From the NCBI RefSeq assembly GCF_040813715.1, contig NZ_JBFOCH010000002.1: a stretch of DNA of 64,000 bases. One strand, given 5' to 3'. The position numbers and the translations under genes are program-made. Positions 1 to 11,385 of this stretch are shown one piece after another (the stretch's first letter is position 1; each line of letters begins with the position of its first letter). This stretch comes from Mesorhizobium_K marinum. GTDB lineage: Bacteria; Pseudomonadota; Alphaproteobacteria; Rhizobiales; Rhizobiaceae. Under the pieces are notes generated by a model, which saw only the letters and a list, made by a program, of their open reading frames with translations, searched no databases and was not told the DNA's origin.

Positions 1-1
1 G

Positions 2-1423
2 CCTTTTTCCCTGACCGAGGCGATCGAAGACGTGGCAACACTCGTCTCCACGCGCGCCAAGGAGAAGGATCTCGAGCTGATCGTGCGCGTCCAGCCCGAT
101 CTCGGCGACACCTTTGTCGGCGATGCCGGTCGCTTCCGTCAGATCGTCACGAACCTGATCGGCAATGCGGTGAAGTTCACCGATTCCGGCCATGTGCTCG
201 TCGATGCGAGCGGTGAGCCGGCGGACGGCGGCACACTGATCCGCATCGCCGTCACCGATACCGGCATCGGCATCCCGGCAAGCAAGCTTTCGACCGTGTT
301 CGAGAAGTTCAGCCAGGTCGACGCTTCGTCGACGCGTCGCCACGAAGGGACGGGCCTCGGGCTGGCGATAACCTCGCGCCTGGTGGCGCTGATGGGCGGC
401 GAGATCGGCGTCGACAGCGTCGAAGGCCGGGGTTCCACCTTCTGGTTCACGGTGACGATGCCATCGGCCGAGCGCCAGGACCGGCATGTAACGCCCTCGG
501 ACGTCACCGGGGCGCGCATCCTGATCGTCGACGACAACGGCGTGAACCGGCAGATTCTATCGGAGCAGATGGCGTCCTGGACGTTCGACGCCTGCGCCGC
601 CGAAAGCGGCGAGGAGGGGTTGAAGGTCCTGCTGGCGGCTTCCGCTTACGGAGCTCCCGTCGACTGTATCGTGCTTGACTACCAGATGCCGGCCATGACC
701 GGCGGCGAGATGGCGCGCATCGTGCGCACGACGCCGCAGATCGCCCATACGCCCATCGTCATGCTGACGTCGGTCGATCAATCGCTTTCGGGAGTAGGCT
801 ATCGCAGCCTGGCGATCGAGGCGCAGCTGACCAAGCCGGCGCGTTCCTCGGTCCTATTGGAGACGATCGTTTCCGCGATCCAGAAGCACAAGGCGGCGCA
901 TGGCGTCGATGATTGCGACGATCAAGTGCCCGCCGAGCCCGTCCGCTTCGACGTCACGCCGACGCCCGAGCCTTCGCATGCGGTGGAGGTCACGGATGTT
1001 TGCCGGCTGTCGAATTTGGGCAGCAAGGTGGACATCCTTGTCGCCGAGGACAACGAGGTCAATCAGCTTGTCTTCACGCAGATCCTGACCGAGACCGGCT
1101 ACACCTTCCAGATCGTCGGCAACGGGCGACTGGCGTTGCAGGCGTTCCACGACCTCAATCCGCGAATGATCCTAATGGACGTCTCCATGCCCGAAATGAG
1201 CGGACTCGAGGCGACGGCTGCCATCAGGGCGGCGGAGACGGACACCGGCAACCGGGTGGCGATCGTCGGCGTCACCGCGCATGCGCTCAAAGGCGACCGC
1301 GAGCGCTGCCTGGAATTCGGGATGGACGACTACCTGTCGAAACCGATCAGCCCGAGAGCGCTCATCGGCAAGGTGGAGCGCTGGATCTCGTCTGCTGCCT
1401 CGGAGAATCGCTCTGCGATGTGA
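2..1423 (+). CDS. Hybrid sensor histidine kinase, 3' part (HATPase plus two receivers)
   Basis: The gene is cut by the window edge: the frame is open from base 2, and the first GTG (32) lies inside a kinase linker, so the true start is upstream. Counting from that GTG, the ATP-binding domain covers about residues 25-145, with the N box around 30-50, DTGIGIP at 76-82 and GTGLGLAI at 106-113. Two receiver domains follow. The first has acidic pair D167/D168, phospho-acceptor D216 and K268; the second has E339/D340, D383 and K437. The layout is that of a hybrid kinase handing phosphate to an Hpt protein. The sensor and the phospho-histidine are not visible. It sits before the pst operon but is not PhoR, which has no receivers, and a hairpin separates it from pstS. 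The signal it senses cannot be told. Confidence 0.9.
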   Translation, partial: PFSLTEAIEDVATLVSTRAKEKDLELIVRVQPDLGDTFVGDAGRFRQIVTNLIGNAVKFTDSGHVLVDASGEPADGGTLIRIAVTDTGIGIPASKLSTVFEKFSQVDASSTRRHEGTGLGLAITSRLVALMGGEIGVDSVEGRGSTFWFTVTMPSAERQDRHVTPSDVTGARILIVDDNGVNRQILSEQMASWTFDACAAESGEEGLKVLLAASAYGAPVDCIVLDYQMPAMTGGEMARIVRTTPQIAHTPIVMLTSVDQSLSGVGYRSLAIEAQLTKPARSSVLLETIVSAIQKHKAAHGVDDCDDQVPAEPVRFDVTPTPEPSHAVEVTDVCRLSNLGSKVDILVAEDNEVNQLVFTQILTETGYTFQIVGNGRLALQAFHDLNPRMILMDVSMPEMSGLEATAAIRAAETDTGNRVAIVGVTAHALKGDRERCLEFGMDDYLSKPISPRALIGKVERWISSAASENRSAM

Positions 1424-1428
1424 CGAAT

Positions 1429-1456
1429 GCGATATGGTGCGATCACACCATATCGC
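1429..1456 (+). terminator. Hairpin after the hybrid kinase
   Basis: A perfect 11-bp stem (1429-1439 with 1446-1456) and a 6-nt loop start five bases after the kinase stop codon. No T run follows, so it may be a weak terminator or a 3' end stabiliser. Confidence 0.45.
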
Positions 1457-1782
1457 TCGCGATCCCAGGCGTTAACCATAGGGGCACATTTCGTGCCAGT
1501 TCCACGGACGGGACGAACGGCCGCCGAACATAAGACGATGTCGAATCCCCAACGGGACATCGTTTCGGCGAGGCCCGACCGGGCCACATCCCCCGGTTGG
1601 AGGCGCCGTTCCCCGTCCGATTTTTTCCGCACCCATGCAGACAGAAGCGACTTGGGGCCGGGCGTTTTGCGCGGCAGTCGCCAAACGGCTGTTTCCATTG
1701 ACCTATGGCCCGAGCCGCTCGAACACGAAACCGTCCCGCGCAAAAGCTTAGCCGGCGGCGGCGTTACGGGACCGACATCAAA
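1457..1782. other. Intergenic region before the Pho box
   Basis: About 325 bases between the kinase hairpin and the Pho box hold no convincing gene. Open frames exist on both strands, but they have no recognisable protein signature and overlap each other. Confidence 0.5.
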
Positions 1783-1800
1783 CTGTCATGCAACTGTAAT
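1783..1800 (+). promoter_or_regulatory. Pho box upstream of pstS
   Basis: CTGTCATGCAACTGTAAT is two direct 7-mers (CTGTCAT and CTGTAAT) spaced 11 bp apart, very close to the classic PhoB-binding consensus. It ends 75 bp before the pstS start. Activation by the PhoB encoded at the end of the same cluster under phosphate starvation is the expected regulation. Confidence 0.85.
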
Positions 1801-1875
1801 AGTCGGAAGCTAATTGCTCACCGGGCGCTGACGGATCGCGCCCCTCGAACAGGTTTCCGAACAGGAGCAGGCTAG

Positions 1876-2913
1876 ATGAAAAGATCAACCCTTACCGCGA
1901 CCGCTGCGGCCGTCGCGCTCGTAGCGTCGGCGGGCTATGCCGCCGCGCGAGACCAGGTGCAGGTGGCAGGTTCGTCGACCGTGCTGCCCTATGCCAAGAT
2001 CGTCGCCGAGACCTTCGGCGAGACGTTCCCGAACTTCAAGACGCCTGTCGTCGAATCGGGCGGCTCCTCGGCCGGCCTGAAGGAGTTCTGCAAGGGCGTC
2101 GGCGAAGGCACCATCGACATCGCCAATTCCTCGCGTCCCATCCGCGAGAAGGAAGTCGCGGCTTGCGCCGAAGCCGGCGTGAAGGAAATCCAAGAAGTTC
2201 GGTTCGGCTATGACGGCATCGTGTTCGCCACCGACATCGCCGGCCCGGACTGGGCGCTGACCCCGGCCGACGTCTACAAGGCGCTCGCGGCCAAGGTGGT
2301 CGTCGACGGCAAGCTCCTCGACAATCCCTACAAGAAGTGGAACGAAGTCAATTCGGCGCTGCCCGATTGGAACATCGTCGCTTACATCCCCGGCGAAAAG
2401 CACGGCACCCGCGAGGTCTTCGAAGAGAAGCTGCTGATCGCCGGTTGCGAGGAACTCGGCGGGCCTGACGCCGCCAAGGCTGCCGGCATGGACGAAAAGG
2501 CTGCCGCCTCTGCCTGCAAGGCGGTGCGCAAGGACGGCGGCGCGGTCGACATCGACGGCGACTACACCGAGACGCTGGCGCGCATCGACTCGAACAAGAC
2601 GGGCGTGGGCGTGTTCGGCCTCTCCTTCTACGAAAACAACGCCGACAAGCTGAAGGTCGCGACCGTCGGCGGCATCACGCCGTCCGTCGAGACGATCTCG
2701 AAGGGCGAGTACCCGGTGTCCCGTCCGCTCTTCTTCTACGTCAAGAAGGCTCACATCGGCGTGATCCCCGGCCTCAAGGAGTATGTCGAGTTCTTCCTCG
2801 ACGACCAGATGGTCGGTCCGGAAGGCCCGCTTGCCGAGTATGGTCTCGTTCCTGCGCCGGATGCAGAGCGCGATGCCCAGCGCGAGGCCTTCGAGGGCGG
2901 CAAGACGATGTAG
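1876..2913 (+). CDS. pstS: Phosphate ABC transporter substrate-binding protein PstS
   Basis: This is the periplasmic phosphate receptor of the high-affinity PstSCAB importer. The 345-residue product opens with a signal peptide (about 1-24, ending AYAAA-like) and then the phosphate-loop motif AGSSTVLPYA at about 31-40, typical of the STVLPYA branch of the family. A GSS-type loop (GGSSAGL) and a THGTREVF-like segment (KHGTREVFEEK) also fit. A GAACAGGAGCAGG ribosome site precedes the ATG. It is the first gene of pstSCAB-phoU-phoB, under the Pho box at 1783. Its last codons are repeated downstream by the contig join at 3019, so a second copy of the tail (3020-3091) should not be read as another gene. 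Confidence 0.95.
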   Translation: MKRSTLTATAAAVALVASAGYAAARDQVQVAGSSTVLPYAKIVAETFGETFPNFKTPVVESGGSSAGLKEFCKGVGEGTIDIANSSRPIREKEVAACAEAGVKEIQEVRFGYDGIVFATDIAGPDWALTPADVYKALAAKVVVDGKLLDNPYKKWNEVNSALPDWNIVAYIPGEKHGTREVFEEKLLIAGCEELGGPDAAKAAGMDEKAAASACKAVRKDGGAVDIDGDYTETLARIDSNKTGVGVFGLSFYENNADKLKVATVGGITPSVETISKGEYPVSRPLFFYVKKAHIGVIPGLKEYVEFFLDDQMVGPEGPLAEYGLVPAPDAERDAQREAFEGGKTM

Positions 2914-3189
2914 TCGCCGACCGGCGAGAACGACGCGGGCGGCACCTCCTGCCGCCCGCGACTTCCAAGGACAACCGGGGTCGCCGCTGACGGCGACCGA
3001 GCGGGGCCGGCGAAAAAANGTTCCTGCGCCAGATGCAGAGCGCGACGCTCAGCGCGAGGCCTTCGAGGGCGGCAAGACGATGTAATCGCCGACCGGCGAG
3101 AACGACGCGGGCGGCACCTCCTGCCGCCCGCGACTTCCAAGGACAACCGGGGTCGCCGCTGACGGCGACCGAGCGGGGCCGGCGAAAAA

Positions 3190-3190
<1 letters not shown>
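2848..3190. repeat. Contig-join duplication around N3019
   Basis: Bases 2848-3018 (pstS tail and spacer) recur at 3020-3190 with 4 mismatches in 171. All three coding differences are silent and the fourth swaps stop TAG for TAA. The single N between them marks an unmerged scaffold join, so the real pstS-pstC spacer is about 105 bp. Confidence 0.9.
3106..3169 (+). other. Two hairpins between pstS and pstC
   Basis: An 11-bp perfect stem (3106-3116 with 3122-3132) and a 7-bp perfect stem (3152-3158 with 3163-3169) lie in the pstS-pstC spacer; the same pair is seen in the other contig copy (2934-2960, 2980-2997). With no T run they probably protect the 3' end of the pstS message, giving more binding protein than permease. 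This role is inferred from other binding-protein operons. Confidence 0.5.
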
Positions 3191-4655
<1,465 letters not shown>

Positions 4656-4659
<4 letters not shown>

Positions 4660-5969
4660 GCGACGCCGCGATCTCTGCAGGGGCCGCGCCCGCGAAAGCC
4701 CGGCGCGACATCGGCATCAAGCGGCGCTATGCCGCCGAGCAGCGCTTCCGTCTCTACGGGATCATCGCGATCGGCATCGGCATTTTCTTCCTGCTTGCGC
4801 TGATGGTGTCGGTATTCACCAAGGGCTACACGGCGTTCTGGCAGACGTCGATCGATCTGCCGATCAGTTTCGACGCCGCCGTCATCGACCCCGACAACGA
4901 GCGGGCCAGCGACCCCAACGTCCTGCTGACGGCCAACTATCCCCGTCTCGCCCAGAACGCGCTGGTCGCGAAGCTCGGCATCGATCCCGGAAACCGCGCG
5001 CTGGTGAAGCAGGCGGGCGGGATGATATCGGCCGGCTCGCGCACTCAACTGCGCGACATGGTGGTGGCGGATCCGTCGATCATCGGGACAACGCGCAACG
5101 TCTGGGTGCTGGCCACCGCGGACGTGGATTCGGCGTTCAAGGGACAGGTCGACCTCAGCGTCGACGAGGCCCGCCGCAAGGTTTCGGACCAGCAGGTCGA
5201 GTGGATGAACAAGCTTGCCGGCGAGGGCACGATCGCCCAGCGCTGGAATTCCGGCCTGTTCCTGTTCGGCGCGTCGAGCCGGCCCGAGACGGCGGGCATG
5301 GGCGTCGCCATCATCGGCTCCATCTACATGATGGTGATCGTGCTTGTCCTGGCGTTGCCGATCGGCGTCGCCGCCTCGATCTACCTCGAGGAATTCGCGC
5401 CGAAGAATCGCTTCACCGACCTGGTCGAGGTGAACATCAACAACCTCGCGGCCGTGCCCTCCATCGTGTTCGGCCTGCTCGGCCTGGCGGTGTTCATCAA
5501 CTTCCTCGACTTTCCGCGGTCGGCCTCGATCGTCGGCGGTCTCGTGCTGACGCTGATGACGCTTCCGACCATCATCATCGCGACCCGCGCATCGCTGCGC
5601 GCGGTGCCGCCGTCGATCCGCTCGGCGGCGCTCGGCCTCGGCGCCTCGAAGATGCAGATGGTGTTCCACCACGTCCTGCCTCTGGCGGCGCCGGGCATCC
5701 TTACCGGCACCATCATCGGGCTGGCGCAGGCGCTCGGCGAAACCGCGCCGCTGCTGCTGATCGGCATGGTCGCCTTCGTCGCCGACTATCCGACCACGCC
5801 GCTCGACCCGGCAACCGCGCTGCCGGTGCAGATCTACATGTGGGCCAACGAGGCCGAGCGTGCATTCGTCGAACGCACCTCGGGCGCGATCATCATCCTG
5901 CTGGCGTTCCTGGCAGTCATGAATATCGGGGCGATCGTCCTGCGCCGGCGTTTTGAACGCCGGTGGTAA
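4656..5969 (+). CDS. pstA: Phosphate ABC transporter permease PstA
   Basis: This is the second membrane subunit of the phosphate importer, 437 residues. After a cytoplasmic N-terminus there is one membrane helix (about 40-60) and a large periplasmic insertion of about 150 residues. The permease domain (about 215-430) carries the EAA loop SAALGLGASKMQMVFHHVL at about 325-345. The enlarged periplasmic part parallels the long PstC encoded just before it. It overlaps pstC by four bases and is 14 bases from pstB, so all are one transcription unit. Confidence 0.93.
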
Positions 5970-5983
5970 TGGAGTAGAGGGAT

Positions 5984-6845
<862 letters not shown>

Positions 6846-6879
6846 GCCGCCTGACCAGGTAACCGAAAGGCTCTCAACG

Positions 6880-7587
6880 ATGGGCGAACATACCGTCACT
6901 TCCTTCGACGACGACCTGAACCACATCCAGCAGCTCATTCGCGACATGAGCGAACTGGCGGGCTCGATGGTCGGCGCGGCGATCCGCGCGCTCGTGACCT
7001 CGGACAATGCGCTTGCGCAGCGGGTCGTCTCCGATGACGCCATTATGGACGCACGCCAGCGCGAACTCGACGATCGTTCGATCGCGCTGATCGCCAAGCG
7101 CCAGCCGATGGCGCAGGACCTGCGCGCCGTCGTCGGCGCCATCCGCATGGCAGGCGACCTCGAACGCATCGGCGATCTTGCCAAGAACATCGCCAAGCGG
7201 GTCAGCGCCGTCGGCCACGGCGTCACACCGCGCAATCTTTCGCATGGCATCGAAGGCATGGCAGACCTGGTGCTGCGCCAGGTCCAGAGCGTCATCGAGC
7301 TCTATGTGGCGCGCGACGCCGACGGGCTGAGGACGCTGCGCACGGACGACGAGAAGATCGACGCCCGCTACACGGCGGTGTTCCGCGAACTCCTGACCTA
7401 CATGATGGAAGACCCGCGCAACATCACGGCCTGCACGCATCTCCTGTTCTGCGCCAAGAATCTGGAGCGCATCGGCGACCATGTGACGAACATCGCCGAG
7501 AACGCCTATTATGTGGTGACCGGCGAGCAGCTGCCGGTGAGCCGCCCGAAGCTGGACGAGACCCAGCTCTCGGTGCTGGCCGAATAG
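6880..7587 (+). CDS. phoU: Phosphate signalling protein PhoU
   Basis: A cytoplasmic helical protein that restrains PstB and the PhoR-PhoB signal when phosphate is sufficient. At 235 residues it has the usual length, with two three-helix repeats. Each repeat carries the metal-binding acidic motif: DLERIGDLAKNIAKR at about 93-107 and NLERIGDHVTNIAENA at about 190-205. An AACCGAAAGG stretch precedes the ATG. It lies between pstB and phoB, the standard order. Confidence 0.95.
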   Translation: MGEHTVTSFDDDLNHIQQLIRDMSELAGSMVGAAIRALVTSDNALAQRVVSDDAIMDARQRELDDRSIALIAKRQPMAQDLRAVVGAIRMAGDLERIGDLAKNIAKRVSAVGHGVTPRNLSHGIEGMADLVLRQVQSVIELYVARDADGLRTLRTDDEKIDARYTAVFRELLTYMMEDPRNITACTHLLFCAKNLERIGDHVTNIAENAYYVVTGEQLPVSRPKLDETQLSVLAE

Positions 7588-7611
7588 CGCGACGACAGGA
7601 GGCATCCCAAG

Positions 7612-8301
7612 GTGATCGCTCCGAAAGTCATGGTGGTCGAGGACGAAGAGCCGCTCGGCGTTCTGCTTCGCTACAATCTCGAGGCCGAAGGCTATCAGGT
7701 CGAGATCGTGACGCGCGGCGACGAGGCGGAGATCCGGCTGCAGGAGCACGCGCCCGACCTGCTGGTTCTCGACTGGATGATCCCCGGCATTTCCGGCATC
7801 GAGCTTTGCCGCCGCCTCAGGATGCGCCCGGAGACGCAGCGCCTGCCGATCATCATGCTGACGGCGCGTGGCGAGGAATCCGACCGGGTGCGCGGCCTCT
7901 CGACGGGCGCCGACGACTATCTGGTCAAGCCGTTCTCTACGCCGGAGTTCATGGCCCGGGTTCGGGCGCTGCTGCGTCGCGCGAAGCCGGAGGTGCTGTC
8001 CTCCGTGCTCAAGGTCGGCGACATCATGCTCGACCGCGAGGCGCACAGGGTCTACCGCAAGAAGAACGAGATCAAGCTCGGCCCGACCGAGTTCCGGCTG
8101 CTTGAATTCATGATGCGCCATCCGGGCCGCGTCTTCTCGCGCAGCCAGCTTCTCGACAACGTCTGGGGCGAGACCATCTACATCGACGAACGCACCGTCG
8201 ACGTTCACGTCGGCCGGCTGCGCAAGGCGGTGAACAACGGCCGGATGCCGGACGTGATCCGCACCATCCGCGGCGCCGGCTACGCCATCCGCGACGACTG
8301 A
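7612..8301 (+). CDS. phoB: Phosphate regulon response regulator PhoB
   Basis: An OmpR-family activator of phosphate-starvation genes, 229 residues. The receiver (about 1-120) has the acidic pair E10/D11, phospho-acceptor D54 and K106. The winged-helix DNA-binding domain (about 130-227) ends in the typical RTIRGAGYAIRDD. The start codon is GTG with AGGAGG about eight bases upstream. It closes the pst operon and should bind the Pho box at 1783. Its sensor kinase PhoR is not next to it and not in the window. Confidence 0.95.
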   Translation: MIAPKVMVVEDEEPLGVLLRYNLEAEGYQVEIVTRGDEAEIRLQEHAPDLLVLDWMIPGISGIELCRRLRMRPETQRLPIIMLTARGEESDRVRGLSTGADDYLVKPFSTPEFMARVRALLRRAKPEVLSSVLKVGDIMLDREAHRVYRKKNEIKLGPTEFRLLEFMMRHPGRVFSRSQLLDNVWGETIYIDERTVDVHVGRLRKAVNNGRMPDVIRTIRGAGYAIRDD

Positions 8302-8414
8302 TCCGCTCCTCCCGCGACGGTCTGCAGCGCAGCGCCCTTGCCGCGCCAGCATGTCCGGTGCATATTATTCCGAGCGCCGAAAAAAATAGCAGGCGGCGCT
8401 TGAGGGAGGAGTCC

Positions 8415-9734
8415 ATGCGTTCATTCGCCCGCATGCTTGCGGCGCTTGCCGTGGCTATGCTGGCCTGGTGCGCCGTGCTGCCTGCCCAGGCGGCGGCGCG
8501 CCCGACGTCGCAGGAGATGCTGCGCGACTGGTACTATCTGATGAACGAGCTGGTCCGGCATACCGCGACCTATTCGCCGCCCGTGGCGAGTCGTTCGTTC
8601 GGCTATCTCGGCGTCACCGCCTTCGAGGCCGCCGTTGGCGGGTCGGACAGCCTGGTGTCGCTGGTCGGCCAGCTGCAGGGGCACACGTCGGTGCCTCAGC
8701 GCGAACCGGGATCGGTCTATGACGAGGCGGTCGTTACCAGCGCGGCCATGTCGGACGCGATCATCTACTATTTCGGCAATACCGGTCCTACCGGCCAGCG
8801 CGCGATCAGAGCCGCGCAGAAGAAATGGCGGTCGATGGTCATCGACGGCGTGCCCGAGGATGTCGTGGCGCGCAGCGAGGCCTTCGGCAAGGCGGTGGCC
8901 GCCAGCATCCATGAATGGTCGATGGATGACGGTGGCGCGACCGTCACCAACATGGGTTTTCCTGAACAGCTTGACCTGCCTGCCGGCGAGGACAAGTGGG
9001 TGCCGACGAGCGCGATCCGCCAGCAGCAACTGCCGCTGTTGCCGGGCTGGGGCAACAACCGCACCTTCGCGACGCCCTCGGGCTCGACCTGCGGCACGCC
9101 GGGCAATCCGCCCTACAGCACCGAGCCCGGATCGCAGTTCTACCAGGAGGCGATCGAGGTCTACGAGACCGCAAAGAGCGCCACGCCCGAACAGATCGCC
9201 ATTGCCCGCTTCTGGTCGGACGACCCGATGCTGTCGATGACCCCGCCGGGCCACTGGATATCGATCGCGCTGCAGGTCGCGGAGCAGGCCGATCTTTCGC
9301 TCGACGACACTGTCGACCTGCTGGTGCGCATGGGAGTCGCGATGTCGGACGCGTTTGTCGGCTGCTGGCATGACAAATATGCCTTCAACCTCATACGTCC
9401 GGTCACCTACATCAAGAAGGTCGTCGACCCCAAGTGGGAGCCGATCCTGAACACGCCGCCCTTTCCAGAGTATCCGAGCGGCCACAGCACCGTCTCCGGC
9501 GCCATGGACGCCGTGCTGACCGCGTTTTTCGGCGACAACTACGCCTTCGAGGACAAGACCGGCTCGCCCGACGGACGCAACCCGCGCAGCTTCAAGAGTT
9601 TCCGCGCGGCCGCCGACGAGGCCGGCATCTCGAGGATGTACGGCGGCATCCACTTCCGCTCCGCCATTGTGGACGGCCTCGAGCAGGGCCGCTGCATTGG
9701 CGGCTATACCAACAAGCTGAGGACGAGGAGATGA
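8415..9734 (+). CDS. Secreted vanadium-dependent haloperoxidase/PAP2-like protein
   Basis: The product has 439 residues with a signal peptide ending ...PAQAAA at about 27. The C-terminal half has the signature of the vanadium haloperoxidase and acid phosphatase fold: an arginine in NLIRPVTYIKK (about 328), the phosphate/vanadate-loop motif PEYPSGHS (about 352-359) and GGIHFRSA with the last histidine near 413. Such enzymes oxidise halides with peroxide or hydrolyse phosphate esters; sequence alone does not decide which. The start at 8415 is preferred over 8358 because GGGAGGA lies just before it and it gives a clean signal peptide. The stop overlaps the ATG of the next gene, so the two are coupled. 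Confidence 0.8.
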   Translation: MRSFARMLAALAVAMLAWCAVLPAQAAARPTSQEMLRDWYYLMNELVRHTATYSPPVASRSFGYLGVTAFEAAVGGSDSLVSLVGQLQGHTSVPQREPGSVYDEAVVTSAAMSDAIIYYFGNTGPTGQRAIRAAQKKWRSMVIDGVPEDVVARSEAFGKAVAASIHEWSMDDGGATVTNMGFPEQLDLPAGEDKWVPTSAIRQQQLPLLPGWGNNRTFATPSGSTCGTPGNPPYSTEPGSQFYQEAIEVYETAKSATPEQIAIARFWSDDPMLSMTPPGHWISIALQVAEQADLSLDDTVDLLVRMGVAMSDAFVGCWHDKYAFNLIRPVTYIKKVVDPKWEPILNTPPFPEYPSGHSTVSGAMDAVLTAFFGDNYAFEDKTGSPDGRNPRSFKSFRAAADEAGISRMYGGIHFRSAIVDGLEQGRCIGGYTNKLRTRR

Positions 9735-11362
9735 CGATGCGCCTCGGATTGTGCGGGCTTGCCGTCGTGCTGGCGTGGGCAGGGATGTCGGCCGCGCGTG
9801 CCGAGGAGCCGTTGCCCGGCGCCCCCGCTCCCGTCGTCCCGAGCTTCGTCGAGGAGACGGCCAGCGCCGGAATCGACAATGTCTACAAGGGCGAGTGGGA
9901 ATATATGGTGGGCGGCGGGGCGGCGTCCTTCGATTGCAACAGTGACGGCTATCCGGACCTGTTGCTTGCCGGCGGCGAGCAGCCCGCCCGTTTCTATCGC
10001 AATGCGAGCAAGCGCGGCGGCGTGCTTGCGTTCACGGTAGAACCAAGCGGCCTCGAACTGTACAAGGTCAGCGGCGCCTACCCGCTCGATGTCGATGGCG
10101 ACGGCATCACCGACATCGTCCTGCTGAGGGTTGGCGAGAATGTCGTGATGCGCGGTCTTGGCGGCTGCAAGTTCGAGCGCGCCAACGAAGCCTGGAGTTT
10201 TGCCGGCGGCGATTCGTGGTGGACGTCGCTCTCCGCGACCTGGGAGAAGGGGGCCGGTTGGCCGACCATCGCGGTCGGCAGCTACATCGACCGGCACGAG
10301 GAAATCTCCCCTTGGGGTTCGTGCACCGACAACTGGCTGCTTCGTCCCGCCGCCGGGGCGCGGGGCTTTGACTCGCCCATCGCTCTGAAGCCGAGCTTCT
10401 GTCCTCTGTCGATCCTGTTCACGGACTGGAACCGTTCGGGCACGCCATCGCTTCGCGTCTCCAACGACCGCGAATATTACGAGGGCGGCCAGGAGCAGAT
10501 GTGGAAGGTCGAGCCGGGCAAGCCGCCGGCGCTCTATACCGCGGACGAGGGATGGAAATATCTGCGCATCTGGGGAATGGGGATCGCCAGCTACGACCTC
10601 GATTTCGACGGATATCCGGAATATTTCCTGACCAGCATGGCGGACAACAAGCTGCAGACGCTTGCCGTAGTTCCCAAGGACGGATCGTCGCCCAAGCCGG
10701 CCTATGCCGATGTCGCCTATCCCAGCAACGTCACAGCGCACCGGCCGTATTTCGGCGACGACCTGAAGCCGAGCACTGCCTGGCATACGCAGTTCGAAGA
10801 CGTGAACAATGACGGGCTCGTCGACCTGTTCATCGCCAAGGGCAATGTCTGGGACATGCCGGACTTCGCGATGAAGGACCCGAACAACCTGCTGCTGCAG
10901 GCAGTCGGCGGCAAGTTCGTGGAGGTCGGCGACAAGGCCGGAGTCGCCAGCGTCGAGCAGGGCCGGGGCGCGGCGCTCGCCGACTTCAACCTGGACGGCC
11001 TTGTCGACCTTGTCGTCGTCAATCGCAATTCACCGGCGCAGATCTGGCGCAACACGACGGCAGGCGCGGGCGGCTGGATCGGGGTGAAGCTCGAGCAGGA
11101 TGCGCCGAACCGCGACGGCGTCGGCGCGTGGATCGAGTTGCGTTGCGAGGGCATGCCGGTCATGCGGCGCGAGGTGACGGTGGGCGGCGGACATGCCGGC
11201 GGGCAGGCCGGCTGGTGGCATTTCGGCCTTGGCGTCATCACCTCGGCCGAGGTGCGTGTCCTTTGGCCGGACGGAACCGCCGGCGAATGGCAGCCCGTCG
11301 AAGCCGGGCGCTTCTATGTCCTCAGGCGTGGCGAGGCGCCGGTTCCTTTCGACCCTGCCTGA
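9731..11362 (+). CDS. Secreted FG-GAP/VCBS repeat protein with ASPIC/UnbV C-terminus
   Basis: The product has 543 residues, with a signal peptide ending ...MSAARA near 22. Beta-propeller repeats with calcium-type loops follow (FDCNSDGYPDLL, LDVDGDGITDIV, DLDFDGYPEYF, DVNNDGLVDLF, DFNLDGLVDLV). The end, about 455-540, resembles the ASPIC/UnbV domain of the CRTAC1 family, including the VTVGGGHAGGQ segment and a LGxxxxxxVRVLWPDG-like strand. The fold suggests an extracellular calcium-binding adhesion or partner protein with no catalytic role shown. The start overlaps the stop of the haloperoxidase-like gene (ATGA), and the pair probably works together outside the cell. Confidence 0.8.
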   Translation: MTMRLGLCGLAVVLAWAGMSAARAEEPLPGAPAPVVPSFVEETASAGIDNVYKGEWEYMVGGGAASFDCNSDGYPDLLLAGGEQPARFYRNASKRGGVLAFTVEPSGLELYKVSGAYPLDVDGDGITDIVLLRVGENVVMRGLGGCKFERANEAWSFAGGDSWWTSLSATWEKGAGWPTIAVGSYIDRHEEISPWGSCTDNWLLRPAAGARGFDSPIALKPSFCPLSILFTDWNRSGTPSLRVSNDREYYEGGQEQMWKVEPGKPPALYTADEGWKYLRIWGMGIASYDLDFDGYPEYFLTSMADNKLQTLAVVPKDGSSPKPAYADVAYPSNVTAHRPYFGDDLKPSTAWHTQFEDVNNDGLVDLFIAKGNVWDMPDFAMKDPNNLLLQAVGGKFVEVGDKAGVASVEQGRGAALADFNLDGLVDLVVVNRNSPAQIWRNTTAGAGGWIGVKLEQDAPNRDGVGAWIELRCEGMPVMRREVTVGGGHAGGQAGWWHFGLGVITSAEVRVLWPDGTAGEWQPVEAGRFYVLRRGEAPVPFDPA

Positions 11363-11385
11363 CGCCGACGGCGCTCGCACGCCGG

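Noticed and set aside
1427..1813. Plus-strand frame between the hybrid kinase and pstS
   Set aside because: It begins within the terminator-like hairpin, overlaps the Pho box and has no recognisable protein features.
1885..2754. Long open frame on the minus strand opposite pstS
   Set aside because: It is a shadow of the pstS codon pattern in GC-rich DNA. No domain and no ribosome site are seen. The same applies to many long antisense frames, for example 4623-5672, 6874-8352, 50179-52395 and 35839-37821.
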